A stretch of 64,000 nucleotides of DNA from NCBI GenBank assembly GCA_017522185.1, contig JAFWZZ010000010.1:1-64000 (forward strand), given 5' to 3'. A model generated the notes under the pieces. The model was not told the DNA's origin and made no database searches. It was given only the letters and a program-made list of their open reading frames with translations. The position numbers and the translations under genes were made by a program. This document shows positions 34,232-44,181 of the stretch, piece after piece (position 1 is the first letter of the stretch; every line of letters begins with the position of its first letter). The DNA comes from Bacillota bacterium. GTDB taxonomy: Bacteria; Bacillota; Clostridia; Peptostreptococcales; Anaerovoracaceae.

Positions 34232-36607
34232 TTACTTTACCAAAGCTTCTTCCAGTGCCTGGTTCACATCGTCCAGAAGCACAAAGGTCAGATGCTTTCT
34301 CACTGCCGCCGGAATATCATCGATGTCCGGTTCGTTTGCCTTCGGCAGCAGAATCTTCTTGATGCCTGCTCTGTGCGCCGCCAGAACCTTTTCTCTGATA
34401 CCGCCGACAGGCAGAACCTTGCCTCTCAGGGTGATTTCTCCGGTCATCGCCACATCGCGCTTCACAGGAATACCTGTCAGCGTGGAAATGACAGCCGTGC
34501 ACATAGTTACGCCGGCAGACGGGCCGTCCTTTGGCACCGCGCCTTCCGGAACATGTACATGGAGATCGTACTTCTTGTAGAAGTCTTCTTCGATGCCCAG
34601 TTTGTCTGCTACGGAACGGATGTAGCTGATGCCTGCCTTTGCGGATTCCTGCATCACATCGCCCAGCTGTCCGGTCAGTACCAGCTTACCGGTACCTGCA
34701 ACCGCCGTGGTTTCAATCTGCAGCGTATCACCGCCGACAGCAGTCCATGCCATACCGGTGGTCACACCTACCTGGTTTTCGCCTTCCACCATATCGTAAT
34801 GGAATCTGTGCTTACCCAGATATTTTTCCAGGTTGCCCTGGGTAATGCTGTAAGACTTCGCCTTGCCGGTTACGATTTTTCTGGCCGTCTTTCTGCAGAG
34901 ATTTGCGATTTCACGTTCCAGGTTTCTCACACCGGATTCTCTCGTATAGTAATTGATGACATCGCGAAGCGCCTTTTCGGAGATTTTGATGTTTTCCTTC
35001 TTCAGGCCATGTTCCTTCACCTTCTTCGGGATCAGGTACTTCTGCGCAATCTTCACCTTTTCTTCTTCTGTGTAGCCAGGCACCTCTACCACTTCCATTC
35101 TGTCCAGCAACGGACGCGGAATGGTGTCGATGGAGTTGGCTGTCGTAATGAACATCACCTTAGACAGATCAAACGGCACTTCCAGGAAGTGGTCGGTAAA
35201 GGTGTTGTTCTGTTCCGGGTCTAATACTTCCAGCAGTGCAGATGCAGGATCGCCCTTGAAATCCGCACCGATTTTGTCCACTTCGTCAAAGAGGAATACC
35301 GGATTGTTGGTGCCGGCATCCTTCAGGCAGGACACCACACGGCCCGGAATCGCACCGATATAGGTTCTTCTGTGTCCTCTGATTTCTGCTTCGTCACGAA
35401 CGCCGCCTAAGGACATTCTGACGAACTCTCTGCCGGAGGCTCTCGCGATGGATCTTGCGATGGAAGTCTTACCAACCCCCGGAGGACCTACCAGACAAAG
35501 GATCGGGCCCTTGATGGCCTTGGACAGGTGCACCACCGCCAGATATTCCAACACTCTTTCTTTCACTTTCTCCATGCCGTAGTGGTCTTCGTTGAGAATC
35601 TTCTCAGCCTTCTTCAGGTTCACGTTAACCTTGGACGCTTTGTTCCACGGCAGGGTCAGGATGGTTTCCACGTAGTTGCGGACTACCGCAGCTTCCGCGG
35701 AAGATGCCATCATCTTGGAGAATTTATTGATTTCTTTCTTTACTTTTTCTGCGGTCTTTTCTTCCAGATGCAGGTTTTCCAGATCCTTCAGCCATTCTGC
35801 GGCCTCAGCACCGGCATCTTCGTTGACACCCAGCTCTTCCTGGATTGCCTTCATCTTCTCACGCAGATAGTATTCCTTCTGGTTCTGGTCAACGCTTTCC
35901 TTGACCTTCTTTGCCAGCACCTTTTCTACCATGGCGATTTCGTTTTCTTCCGCCACGATGGCCGCCAGTTTCTGGATTCTCAGAGAGAAATCCAGTTCTT
36001 CCAAGATAGTCTGCTTTCTGGCGCAGGAAACCAGCATTTCAGATGCGATTTTATCTACGATAACCAGAGGATTTCCACTGGCTGTTACTTTGTCCACGAT
36101 GTCATCGTTGACATGGCTGGATAACGCTACGTACTGTGCGAAGTTTTCGTGGAGGATGCGCATTGCCGCCTTATCTTCCGTGGTAAAGTCCTCTTCATAC
36201 AGTTCCTCCATCAAAGGCTCGATGGTGCAGGACATGTAATCCTCCTCGGAAATGACTTCGTCGATGGCGCCACGGTGCAGGCCCTCTACCAGCACGCGGA
36301 CAGCGTCGCCCTGAATCTTCAGCATCTGCTTGATTTTTACTAAAGTCCCGATCTCATAAACATCATCAAAGGTCGGGATTAAAACGTTTTCATCTTTCTG
36401 TGTAGAAACAAACAGCAGCTTGTCTTTGGACATGGCCTTTTCCAATGCGCGGATAGACTTTTCTCTGCCGATGTCAAAATGAGTAACCGTGTTCGGAAAG
36501 ATGGAAACGCCTCTGAGTGCGATACAAGGGTAAACGGTTTTGCTTTCTTCGATGATCTCTTCGATCGGTTCGATACGTTCTTCGATCTCGATACGTTCTT
36601 CGCTCAT
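34232..36607 (-). CDS. lon: ATP-dependent protease Lon
   Basis: A 791-residue LonA protease. The N-terminal substrate domain starts ALRGVSIFPN; Walker A GPPGVGKTS lies near 365-373, Walker B FLFDEVDKIG, and the proteolytic Ser is in KDGPSAGVTM (about Ser690) with the partner Lys in the IREKVLAA segment. It degrades misfolded and regulatory proteins in the cytoplasm. GGAGGA precedes the ATG. A hairpin separates it from clpX. Confidence 0.97.
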   Translation of the reverse strand: MSEERIEIEERIEPIEEIIEESKTVYPCIALRGVSIFPNTVTHFDIGREKSIRALEKAMSKDKLLFVSTQKDENVLIPTFDDVYEIGTLVKIKQMLKIQGDAVRVLVEGLHRGAIDEVISEEDYMSCTIEPLMEELYEEDFTTEDKAAMRILHENFAQYVALSSHVNDDIVDKVTASGNPLVIVDKIASEMLVSCARKQTILEELDFSLRIQKLAAIVAEENEIAMVEKVLAKKVKESVDQNQKEYYLREKMKAIQEELGVNEDAGAEAAEWLKDLENLHLEEKTAEKVKKEINKFSKMMASSAEAAVVRNYVETILTLPWNKASKVNVNLKKAEKILNEDHYGMEKVKERVLEYLAVVHLSKAIKGPILCLVGPPGVGKTSIARSIARASGREFVRMSLGGVRDEAEIRGHRRTYIGAIPGRVVSCLKDAGTNNPVFLFDEVDKIGADFKGDPASALLEVLDPEQNNTFTDHFLEVPFDLSKVMFITTANSIDTIPRPLLDRMEVVEVPGYTEEEKVKIAQKYLIPKKVKEHGLKKENIKISEKALRDVINYYTRESGVRNLEREIANLCRKTARKIVTGKAKSYSITQGNLEKYLGKHRFHYDMVEGENQVGVTTGMAWTAVGGDTLQIETTAVAGTGKLVLTGQLGDVMQESAKAGISYIRSVADKLGIEEDFYKKYDLHVHVPEGAVPKDGPSAGVTMCTAVISTLTGIPVKRDVAMTGEITLRGKVLPVGGIREKVLAAHRAGIKKILLPKANEPDIDDIPAAVRKHLTFVLLDDVNQALEEALVK

Positions 36608-36636
36608 AATCTTTCCTCCTTCTTTCTCTATGATTT

Positions 36637-36667
36637 AAAACAAGGCGACACCCGGCCGCCTGTTTTG
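36637..36667 (-). terminator. Terminator between clpX and lon
   Basis: On the minus strand AAAACAGGCG pairs with CGCCTTGTTTT (single bulge) and continues into TTTTAAAT. It lies within the 61-base clpX-lon gap, so lon probably also has partial read-through or its own start signal. Confidence 0.65.
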
Positions 36668-36668
36668 T

Positions 36669-37943
36669 TTATGAAGCATCTGCTTCGTTATTTTCTTTTT
36701 CATCTAAAACCAGCACAGGTTCCTTTCCGTCTTCGATGGTTTCCTTCGTAATGATGCACTTCTTCACATCATTTCTGGACGGAATGTCGAACATGATGTC
36801 TGTCATGGCTTTTTCGAAGATGCTGCGCAGACCTCTCGCGCCGGTCTTTCTTTCGATGGCCTTCTTCGCGATGGCGCAAATGGCTTCTTCTTCGATTTCC
36901 AGTTCCACATGATCCAGATCAAAGAGCTTTGTGTACTGCTTGATCAAAGCATTCTTCGGTTCCTTCATGATGCGGACCAGCGCATCTTCGTCCAGAGATT
37001 CCAAAGATACGATAACAGGCAGTCTGCCGATGAATTCCGGAATCAGACCGAACTTCAGCAGATCTTCCGGCTGCACCTGCGCCAGCAGGTTTTCTTCGTC
37101 CATCTTCGCCGCTGCGAAGTCGGAGTTGAAGCCGATGACTCTCTCGCCTTTTCTTCTCTGAATGATGTTTTCCATACCGTCAAAAGCACCACCGCAGATA
37201 AACAACACGTTGGTTGTATCAAACTGAATGAATTCCTGATGCGGATGCTTTCTTCCACCCTGTGGCGGAACGTTGGCAACGGTACCTTCCAGAATCTTCA
37301 GCAGTGCCTGCTGTACGCCTTCACCGCTGACATCTCTGGTAATGGACGGATTCTCAGATTTTCTGGCAATCTTGTCGATTTCGTCCACATAGATGATACC
37401 CTTCTGTGCTTTTTCTATATCGAAATCTGCCGCCTGTAACAGACGCAGCAGAATGTTTTCCACGTCTTCACCAACGTAACCGGCTTCTGTCAGCGCTGTT
37501 GCGTCAGCAATTGCAAACGGTACATTCAGAATCTTAGCCAGTGTCTGTGCCAGAAGTGTCTTACCGGAGCCGGTCGGACCCATCATGACGATGTTGCTCT
37601 TCTGCAGTTCAACATCTCTTTCACTGTCTGTCGCACCGTTGATACGTTTATAGTGGTTGTAAACCGCCACAGCCAGAGCCTTCTTCGCAGCATCCTGACC
37701 GATGACATAGTCGGACAGGGTGTCAAAGATTTCCCTAGGTTTTGGCAGTTCATATCTTACATTGTTCTTCGGTCCTTTGCCTGTTTCTGCCCTCATGGCT
37801 TCGTTCACGATGTCCATGCACATTTCCACACATTCATCGCAAATATACACACCGGGACCTGCAACCAGGCGCTTTACCTGGCTCTGCGGCTTGCCGCAGA
37901 AGGAACAGCGCAGCTGTTTGTTGTCGTCATATCTGTCTGTCAT
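36669..37943 (-). CDS. clpX: ATP-dependent Clp protease ATPase subunit ClpX
   Basis: A 424-residue AAA+ unfoldase that feeds ClpP. The N-terminal zinc-binding domain has CSFC and CDEC Cys pairs (about 14-40); Walker A GPTGSGKT, Walker B YVDEIDKI, the GAFDG loop in the pore region and sensor motifs follow. It lies 12 bases after clpP, the common order tig-clpP-clpX. Confidence 0.97.
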   Translation of the reverse strand: MTDRYDDNKQLRCSFCGKPQSQVKRLVAGPGVYICDECVEMCMDIVNEAMRAETGKGPKNNVRYELPKPREIFDTLSDYVIGQDAAKKALAVAVYNHYKRINGATDSERDVELQKSNIVMMGPTGSGKTLLAQTLAKILNVPFAIADATALTEAGYVGEDVENILLRLLQAADFDIEKAQKGIIYVDEIDKIARKSENPSITRDVSGEGVQQALLKILEGTVANVPPQGGRKHPHQEFIQFDTTNVLFICGGAFDGMENIIQRRKGERVIGFNSDFAAAKMDEENLLAQVQPEDLLKFGLIPEFIGRLPVIVSLESLDEDALVRIMKEPKNALIKQYTKLFDLDHVELEIEEEAICAIAKKAIERKTGARGLRSIFEKAMTDIMFDIPSRNDVKKCIITKETIEDGKEPVLVLDEKENNEADAS

Positions 37944-37955
37944 GTCAGCTCCCCC

Positions 37956-38537
37956 TTATTTAGACTTGATTACCTTGTCGACCAGACCGTATGCACACGC
38001 ATCGTCTGCACACATAAAGTTATCTCTGTCCGTATCCTGTTCGATTTGCGCCAACGTCTGGCCGGTATTCTCGCTCAGGATTCGGTTCAGCTTTTCTCTT
38101 GTCTTTATGATCCAGTCTGCATGGATTTTGATGTCAGATGCCTGACCTCTTGCACCGCCCAGCGGCTGATGAATCATAATCTCTGCATTCGGCAGTGCGT
38201 ATCTCTTTCCCTTGGTCCCTGAAGACAGCAGGAATGCTCCCATGCTTGCTGCAAGTCCGACGCAGATTGTAGATACGTCGCACTTGATATACTGCATCGT
38301 ATCATAAATAGCCATGCCGGCGGTTACAGAACCGCCGGGGCTATTGATGTAAATACAGATATCTTTCTCAGGGTCCTCTGCTTCTAAGAACAGCAATTGA
38401 GCCACAACCAGGCTTGCAATATGATCATCGATTTCTTCGCTTAAAAAGATAATTCTATCCTTTAACAATCTGGAATAGATGTCATAGGATCTTTCTCCTT
38501 TGCCCGTCTGTTCAACTACGTATGGTACTAAAGCCAT
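37956..38537 (-). CDS. clpP: ATP-dependent Clp protease proteolytic subunit ClpP
   Basis: A 193-residue serine protease that assembles into a 14-mer chamber. The catalytic Ser is in AASMGAFLL (about Ser97), His in MIHQPLGG (about His122) and Asp in DRDNFM (about Asp171). A short propeptide may be removed. It lies 29 bases after tig. Confidence 0.97.
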   Translation of the reverse strand: MALVPYVVEQTGKGERSYDIYSRLLKDRIIFLSEEIDDHIASLVVAQLLFLEAEDPEKDICIYINSPGGSVTAGMAIYDTMQYIKCDVSTICVGLAASMGAFLLSSGTKGKRYALPNAEIMIHQPLGGARGQASDIKIHADWIIKTREKLNRILSENTGQTLAQIEQDTDRDNFMCADDACAYGLVDKVIKSK

Positions 38538-38566
38538 TCTTTCTTCCCCCTTAAAATAAATCTAGA

Positions 38567-39874
38567 TTATTCTTCTTCCTTTGGTGCAACCTTTGTTACA
38601 ACAGCCTTTTCGTACATCAGGTCGATTACCTTCTTCAGCTGGATGTCCTTCTTGAAGAACTTCATGCCTTCTGCACCGATTGCATTCTTTACTTCTTCTA
38701 CAGACATGTTGTAAGTTGTTGCCATGTTCTTTAATTCTTCTTCTAAGTCTTCTTCTGTTACTTCGATGCCTTCAGCTTCTACGATGGACATCAGAACCAG
38801 TCTTGTAGCAACCTTCTTTTCTGCGTCTGGTCTCAGTTCATCTCTGAAAGCAGCTGCTTCCTTCTGCATGAACTGCATGTACTGGTCGATGGACAGACCC
38901 TGGTATCTTAACTGCTGGTCTAATTCCTGAATCATGTTGTCGATTTCATCTTCGATCATAGCTGCTGGAGCTTCTACAGGGTTTGCTTCGAATACCTTTT
39001 CGATGATTGCATCCTTCGCTCTGCTGATGGACTGTGCATCGATATACTTCTGTAGTCTTTCCGCACTTGCAGCTTTTAATTCTTCTAATGTGTCGTATTC
39101 GCTTACATCCTTAGCAAATTCATCATCCAGTTCTGGCAGTTCTTCGAACTTCACTTCGTGAACCTTGCACTTGAATACAGCTTCCTTACCAGCTAAGTCA
39201 GGAGCGTGGTATTCTTCTGGGAATGTTACAACAACGTCCTTTTCTTCGCCAGCATTTACGCCAACTAACTGTTCTTCGAAACCTGGAATGAACATACCGG
39301 AACCGATCTTTAATTCCTGTCTTTCAGCAGTGCCGCCTTCGAACTGATCTTCGCCAACGAAACCAGCATAGTCTAATACAACTGTGTCGCCTTCTTCTAC
39401 AGCTCTTTCAGCTACAACCATTCTGCTGTTTCTCTTCTGCAGTGCTTCGATTTCTCTGTTTACGTCTTCTTCGCTTACAGTTTCTTCAACCTGTTCTACT
39501 TCAACGCCGAAGTAATCTTTTACTTCTACAACCGGATAAACAGGTACGGAGATTGTGATTGTTAATGGCTTGCCTTTGCCGATTTCGCTGAAGTCAGCAG
39601 CAGGGCTGTCGATAACTTCTAATTCTAATTCGGAAATAGCAGCTGGGTAGCTTTCGCTAAATAATGTGTTGATAGCATCTTCAAAGAATACGCCTTCGCC
39701 GTAGTGCTTCTCGATGATGCTTCTTGGAGCCTTACCCTTTCTGAATCCGTCGATCATGAACTGACCCTTGGATGCCTGGTAAGCCTTTACTACTGCAGCT
39801 TCGAATTCTTCAGCAGTAAATTCCATTGTGAACTTTGCGATGTTGTTTTCTTTTGAAACAAAAGTTGTTTTCAT
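38567..39874 (-). CDS. tig: Trigger factor
   Basis: A 435-residue ribosome-bound chaperone and prolyl isomerase. The ribosome-docking signature GFRKGKAP is at about 43-50, the FKBP-like domain is about 155-250 (GDTVVLDYAGFVG), and a helical C-domain with an acidic tail follows. It uses a strong promoter at 39946-39974 and heads the tig-clpP-clpX group. Confidence 0.97.
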   Translation of the reverse strand: MKTTFVSKENNIAKFTMEFTAEEFEAAVVKAYQASKGQFMIDGFRKGKAPRSIIEKHYGEGVFFEDAINTLFSESYPAAISELELEVIDSPAADFSEIGKGKPLTITISVPVYPVVEVKDYFGVEVEQVEETVSEEDVNREIEALQKRNSRMVVAERAVEEGDTVVLDYAGFVGEDQFEGGTAERQELKIGSGMFIPGFEEQLVGVNAGEEKDVVVTFPEEYHAPDLAGKEAVFKCKVHEVKFEELPELDDEFAKDVSEYDTLEELKAASAERLQKYIDAQSISRAKDAIIEKVFEANPVEAPAAMIEDEIDNMIQELDQQLRYQGLSIDQYMQFMQKEAAAFRDELRPDAEKKVATRLVLMSIVEAEGIEVTEEDLEEELKNMATTYNMSVEEVKNAIGAEGMKFFKKDIQLKKVIDLMYEKAVVTKVAPKEEE

Positions 39875-39945
39875 TGATATATATCCTCCTAAAATTATAG
39901 CAGTTTTTCAGCCTACAGGCTGATTCTAAACATAGAATGCAATCT

Positions 39946-39974
39946 ATTATACATCTTTTTCGCCCTAAAGTAAA
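39946..39974 (-). promoter_or_regulatory. Promoter of tig
   Basis: TTTACT (39969-39974), 17-bp spacer, TATAAT (39946-39951) on the minus strand. A small AGCC-TGTA-GGCT hairpin lies in the leader at about 39910-39921. Confidence 0.75.
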
Positions 39975-39980
39975 GGAAAT

Positions 39981-40017
39981 AAAAGAAAATGGCCGTATAA
40001 AACAGCCATTTTTCTTC
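39981..40017 (-). terminator. Terminator of the dapB-CYTH unit
   Basis: On the minus strand AAAATGGC pairs with GCCATTTT, flanked by AAGA and TCTTTT, with a T-rich tail. It insulates tig from the upstream genes. Confidence 0.85.
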
Positions 40018-40041
40018 TATTCTTCACATTTTTTGTATTTT

Positions 40042-40662
40042 TTAGTCCATTAGGTCCAGTCCACGCTTAAATTTGCTGACATTTGAGGCTGTAAGTCCGT
40101 ATTTTTCAGCTAAACGGTCCCCCAAAGCAACCATATCGGCCTCTTCCCCGGAGAAAAGCTCGATTTCCAGTTCCAGGATCGGCGCAGTTTTCTCTCCGAC
40201 TCTGACCTCACCTTTGTCCACCGACAATTCACTGATGGATTTGCCCGTATCGATTCTCACCTGATGACGGACGGAGTCAACCTCCATCATTGGCACCAGC
40301 GCCTTTGCACCTATGATATCTGCCAATACATCGCCCATGTCGCTCTGATCGAAAATGTCGATGTCCGGCGCATGCAGCTTCTCCGGATCATCCACTGCGA
40401 CGTTCAGCTCCTCTCTCCGGTGCATACCTTCCTCACTGGAGCCGTTCCATTTCAGCGTCGCCTGCAGGCTGCAGCCTTCTCTTCTGATGCGGAACGCGAT
40501 CCCTTCCCGCAGAAGGTCACGTTCTTCTGTGTCAAAGTACACCGCATACATATCGATGGAACTTTCCGTGTTCTTATCCTTTATCATCTCAATATAGGGA
40601 TCCTGAAAGACCGCATCCATAACCGCTTCGTCTTCCATCATATACTTCAGTTCAATTTCCAT
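40042..40662 (-). CDS. CYTH-domain protein
   Basis: A 206-residue CYTH (triphosphate tunnel) protein. It begins with the hallmark MEIELKY (ExExK), followed by alternating charged strands (YFDTEERDLL, AFRIRREG, ATLKWNG, ELEIELF). Family members hydrolyse tripolyphosphate or bind adenylate-type substrates. ATG 40662 is chosen because ExExK normally begins the domain and AGAGG precedes it; an upstream GTG at 40731 would add 23 charged residues. It follows dapB by about 85 bases. Confidence 0.83.
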   Translation of the reverse strand: MEIELKYMMEDEAVMDAVFQDPYIEMIKDKNTESSIDMYAVYFDTEERDLLREGIAFRIRREGCSLQATLKWNGSSEEGMHRREELNVAVDDPEKLHAPDIDIFDQSDMGDVLADIIGAKALVPMMEVDSVRHQVRIDTGKSISELSVDKGEVRVGEKTAPILELEIELFSGEEADMVALGDRLAEKYGLTASNVSKFKRGLDLMD

Positions 40663-40746
40663 ATCGGACCTCTTGTCTTTCTGTTCTTTGTCGTTTGAAG
40701 ATTTGTCTATGTATAAACTATGTTTTATCACGAAAATGGCTGTACG

Positions 40747-41460
40747 TCAATAGAACACGTCTTCTATTGTGTAGATACCCGGCTTTCTTCCGTTTAACCA
40801 CAAAGCCGCTTCGATTGCGCCTTTTGCAAAAATTCTTTTTGAGAAAGCCGTGTGGGTAATCTCAATCACTTCATCCTCCATGGCATAGATTACGCTGTGT
40901 TCCCCGAAGATGGTACCGCCCCGAAGGCTGTGAATACCGAGTTCTTTCCCCCGCTTCCCGTCGGCGTTCCGCCCGGTCAGCCAGCGTCTGCAGTGCTCTG
41001 GATCACAGATGCCTGCCAGCATCAAAGCCGTCCCGCTGGGCACATCCGTTTTCAGGTTATGATGTTTCTCGATGATTTCCATGTCCGCCCGTCCATCCAG
41101 CATCGGTCTGGCACAGGCAAGCAGTTTCTTCATCGTCTGTATGCCATAAGAATAGTTATAGCTTTGGATAACCGGTGCAATACGTGCCAGCTTCCGAATC
41201 TCTGCAAGCTGCTCTTCTGTAAATCCCGTAGTGCCAAAGACTACACCGGTTCTGCCCTGCCCTTCCTGCACGAATCTGCAGATATCTGTCAGTGCATCCG
41301 GATGGCTGAAATCGATGATCACGTCCGGTATCTCTACATCAAAGAGCGACTCGCCCTTTACCGGTTCGACTGCAGTCACCTTCTCTATTGCAGGATTTTC
41401 TTCTGCCATTTGATAAATCAGGCTGCCCATCATGCCGGTTCCCGTAACCGTTAATCTCAT
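40747..41460 (-). CDS. dapB: 4-hydroxy-tetrahydrodipicolinate reductase
   Basis: A 237-residue DapB that reduces the dihydrodipicolinate precursor to tetrahydrodipicolinate for lysine and peptidoglycan. The nucleotide motif GTGMMG is near residues 7-12, GTTGF follows mid-protein, and the catalytic EKHHNLKTDVPSGTA block is near 131-145. AAGGGGGG precedes the ATG. No other lysine genes are adjacent. Confidence 0.94.
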   Translation of the reverse strand: MRLTVTGTGMMGSLIYQMAEENPAIEKVTAVEPVKGESLFDVEIPDVIIDFSHPDALTDICRFVQEGQGRTGVVFGTTGFTEEQLAEIRKLARIAPVIQSYNYSYGIQTMKKLLACARPMLDGRADMEIIEKHHNLKTDVPSGTALMLAGICDPEHCRRWLTGRNADGKRGKELGIHSLRGGTIFGEHSVIYAMEDEVIEITHTAFSKRIFAKGAIEAALWLNGRKPGIYTIEDVFY

Positions 41461-41493
41461 ACATATCCCCCCTTGGTTCTGGATATGTTTAAT

Positions 41494-42810
41494 CTATTCT
41501 CCCTTGAACGGATTTGCCACCTTTTTCTGAATGGCATAACAGATCGGTATCAGGAACAGATAGAAGCTGAGTGGTACGATTTCGTATCCTACCTCCATGA
41601 AATTCAGCGGTACGGAGCAGGCAATAACCCATGGCACCACCGCCGCCAGTACGATAACAGAGTTTTCAATATCCATGGCCAGTTCGGATTTGCTGGCGCC
41701 CGCTTCCTGATAAGGTTTCGCCATGATATCGTTGCACATCATGGATGCAATGGTCTGGTTACAGAACATCGCAAGTGTCACAAAGGATACGACTACCATG
41801 GTACCGAATCTACCGATGTACTTCATCATCGGTTTCAGTTTATCCTGAATACCTGCCAGCATATCGGTTCCCGCAAAGATGCCGGAATAGGTGCAGGAAA
41901 TCGCTACAATGAATACCACTTCAATCATGGAAACCAGGCCCCCTCCATTAATGATATGACCCAGCGTTCCATCGGATTCATAGCCGAAGACCATTGCTTT
42001 CAGCAGCGTCATCAGATCCATATGCTGCACAAAAAGGCTCAAAGCCACGCCGCTGGCAATACTAATCAGCATGGCATGGAGAACCTGAACCTTCAGCAGT
42101 GGCAGCACCAGCATAAACACTGCCGGAATCACACACCACCAGGAGATGACAAACTCACTCTGCAGTGCATTCAAGAAACTCTGGTCTACACTATGTATCG
42201 GATTAAACCAGGACATGACACCGTAAATCCCTGTACACAAGACCAGTGCGGCGATTCCCGTCCGCATCATCAGTTTTACGTTGTCGAGAATATCCGTCTT
42301 TGTGACTGCCGCAACCAGAATGGCACTGGAAGACACCGGAGATCCTCTGTCTCCGAAATAAATGCCGCTCATGATAGCCGCCGCCGTTACCACCTCACTG
42401 ACGCCGCCGCTTCTCGCCAGGGTCATAAAGATAACCCCTACCGTACCTGCAACGCCGAAAGAAGTACCCAGGGCGTAAGACAGCAGACAGCACAGCGCGA
42501 AGGTGATGATAATAAACAGGTTCGGTGTGATGATTTTAATCCCCCAGTATACGAAGAAGGAGATGGTTCCGGAAGCACGCCATACCGCTGTAATAAAGCC
42601 GATGACGAACATCACTTCCACAACCACGAATGCATCTTTCAGCCCGTCTTTTCCCATCTTTGTCAGTTCACTGACCGTAAACCCGTTTTTGTAGCCTGTT
42701 GCCGTAAATACAATCAGCCCAATAAAAAGGGCAATGACCATCGTGTGCCCGCTCATAATGCATCCGATCATTGCCACAATAAATACGATAAAACTTGTCA
42801 TCAGATTCAT
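41494..42810 (-). CDS. NhaC family Na+/H+ antiporter
   Basis: A 438-residue polytopic protein of the NhaC superfamily with about eleven membrane segments. Family landmarks include GTSFGVAGTVGVIFM, IMSGIYFGDRGSPVSSSAILVA (about 147-168) and NQTIASMMCNDIMAKPY. Members exchange Na+ for H+, and some relatives carry amino or dicarboxylic acids, so the substrate is not certain. It starts 2 bases after the preceding small gene. Confidence 0.87.
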   Translation of the reverse strand: MNLMTSFIVFIVAMIGCIMSGHTMVIALFIGLIVFTATGYKNGFTVSELTKMGKDGLKDAFVVVEVMFVIGFITAVWRASGTISFFVYWGIKIITPNLFIIITFALCCLLSYALGTSFGVAGTVGVIFMTLARSGGVSEVVTAAAIMSGIYFGDRGSPVSSSAILVAAVTKTDILDNVKLMMRTGIAALVLCTGIYGVMSWFNPIHSVDQSFLNALQSEFVISWWCVIPAVFMLVLPLLKVQVLHAMLISIASGVALSLFVQHMDLMTLLKAMVFGYESDGTLGHIINGGGLVSMIEVVFIVAISCTYSGIFAGTDMLAGIQDKLKPMMKYIGRFGTMVVVSFVTLAMFCNQTIASMMCNDIMAKPYQEAGASKSELAMDIENSVIVLAAVVPWVIACSVPLNFMEVGYEIVPLSFYLFLIPICYAIQKKVANPFKGE

Positions 42811-42812
42811 TT

Positions 42813-43289
42813 CTATTCTCCTTTGTGTCTGCGACGCAGTTCTTCCATCAGTTTCTCGTTAAGTTTCTGCTGGGTCTCCTCCAGGCTCACGCCGGCCGGC
42901 ATGTCAGTCAGCTGCATTACCCACAGATACTTCTTCATAGAGCATTCTTCCAGTTTTCTGGTAATCGCTCTTTGCACAAATACTGCTTTCTCCCTGGCGT
43001 TTACCAGATACACTCTGGCCAGGATACCGCTCTTCACTCTTCTGATTTCCACAAAGCTTTCCACGTTTCCGACTTCCTGAATTGCATCCCTGATGTCACC
43101 GGCGATGGTCTCTCCGATCAGTCTGTGCTGCTCGTTTCTCATCAGCAGGAAGAACCCTGCCATTGCCGCCAGAGAAAGAAGGCGCGCAGCAAAGGGCCCG
43201 AAGCTGTTCACGGTTCCGTAAAACATGATGCAGCCCAGAGGAATGCACAGCCATTTCGCCAGTCCGATAACTCTTACTTGTCTTTCCAT
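42813..43289 (-). CDS. Unknown two-TM membrane protein
   Basis: A 158-residue product with two hydrophobic segments near the N-terminus (about 8-26 and 32-50) and a cytoplasmic alpha/beta domain with many Arg/Glu residues (GDIRDAIQEVGNVESFVEIRR). No family recognised. It is the first gene of the operon with the NhaC antiporter, 2 bases apart, under a perfect-consensus promoter. A regulatory or accessory role for the antiporter is possible. Confidence 0.65.
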   Translation of the reverse strand: MERQVRVIGLAKWLCIPLGCIMFYGTVNSFGPFAARLLSLAAMAGFFLLMRNEQHRLIGETIAGDIRDAIQEVGNVESFVEIRRVKSGILARVYLVNAREKAVFVQRAITRKLEECSMKKYLWVMQLTDMPAGVSLEETQQKLNEKLMEELRRRHKGE

Positions 43290-43339
43290 ATATATTATAT
43301 TTACTTCCTTTCTAATTCTGCTTTCAAAGCATCCACACC

Positions 43340-43368
43340 ATTATATGCGGAAAGTGCTGTATTGTCAA
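43340..43368 (-). promoter_or_regulatory. Consensus promoter of the unknown protein-NhaC operon
   Basis: TTGACA (43363-43368), 17-bp spacer, TATAAT (43340-43345) on the minus strand; a full consensus match divergent from deoC. Confidence 0.88.
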
Positions 43369-43461
43369 AACAAAAAATGACAAAATTATATTCCCCCGTC
43401 AGGCCCCTTTTATGATAGAATGGTGTTGTGAATTTTTGTTAGATGAAAGGGGATACAGCTT

Positions 43462-44121
43462 ATGAAACTCAATCAGTATTTTGACCATACATTGTTGAAA
43501 CCGGAAGCAACCACGGCACAGGTTCTCACGCTATGTGAAGAGGCAAAAGAATACGGATTCTACGCGGTCTGCGTCAACTCCAGCATGGTGACCACCGCCT
43601 ACGAAGCCTTAAAAAACAGCGATGTGAAAATCGCTGCCGTCGTTGGCTTCCCTCTGGGGGCATGCACAACCTCTACCAAGGTTTTTGAGACGGAAGAAGC
43701 GTGCAAGACCGGCGCGAAGGAAATCGACATGGTTCTCCACCTGGGTAAGCTCAAGGAGGGTGAATGGGATTATGTCTACGCTGACATCGCGGCAGTCGTA
43801 TGGGCGGCCTCCCACTATGGCGCCATCGTCAAAGTTATTCTGGAAACCTGCCAGCTGACCGATGAGGAAATCGTCCGCGCCTGTCAGATATCTGAAGAGG
43901 CCGGTGCTGCCTTTGTCAAGACATCTACCGGATTCGGCTCTGGCGGTGCCACCGCACATCACGTTGCGCTGATGCGCAAATCCGTATCCGAAGCCGTTCA
44001 GATCAAAGCCTCCAGCGGCATCCGTGACTACAAGACAGTTATGGAAATGATTGAAGCCGGTGCAGACCGTATTGGTGCCAGTGCCAGCGTGGCTGTGATG
44101 AAGGAAGCGGAAGGAAAATAG
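43462..44121 (+). CDS. deoC: Deoxyribose-phosphate aldolase
   Basis: A 219-residue class I aldolase that splits 2-deoxyribose-5-phosphate into glyceraldehyde-3-phosphate and acetaldehyde. The Schiff-base Lys is in FVKTSTGF (Lys153) and the second active Lys in IKASSGIR (Lys182); DHTLLKP is near the N-terminus. AAAGGGG precedes the ATG. A terminator follows. No other deoxyribonucleoside genes are adjacent. Confidence 0.96.
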   Translation: MKLNQYFDHTLLKPEATTAQVLTLCEEAKEYGFYAVCVNSSMVTTAYEALKNSDVKIAAVVGFPLGACTTSTKVFETEEACKTGAKEIDMVLHLGKLKEGEWDYVYADIAAVVWAASHYGAIVKVILETCQLTDEEIVRACQISEEAGAAFVKTSTGFGSGGATAHHVALMRKSVSEAVQIKASSGIRDYKTVMEMIEAGADRIGASASVAVMKEAEGK

Positions 44122-44135
44122 AATATTTCAAAACC

Positions 44136-44179
44136 AAAAACAGGTGATTGCCGGTTCACGGCTTTCACCTGTTTTTTCT
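44136..44179. terminator. Bidirectional terminator between deoC and the J-like pair
   Basis: AAAACAGGTGA pairs with TCACCTGTTTT, enclosing a GCCG/CGGC inner stem, with T6 on the plus side and a T run on the minus side. It serves convergent genes. Confidence 0.88.
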
Positions 44180-44181
44180 TT

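Noticed and set aside
41473-43080. 535-codon plus-strand open frame
   Set aside because: It is antisense to the NhaC and neighbouring genes, His/Gln-rich and without a ribosome site.
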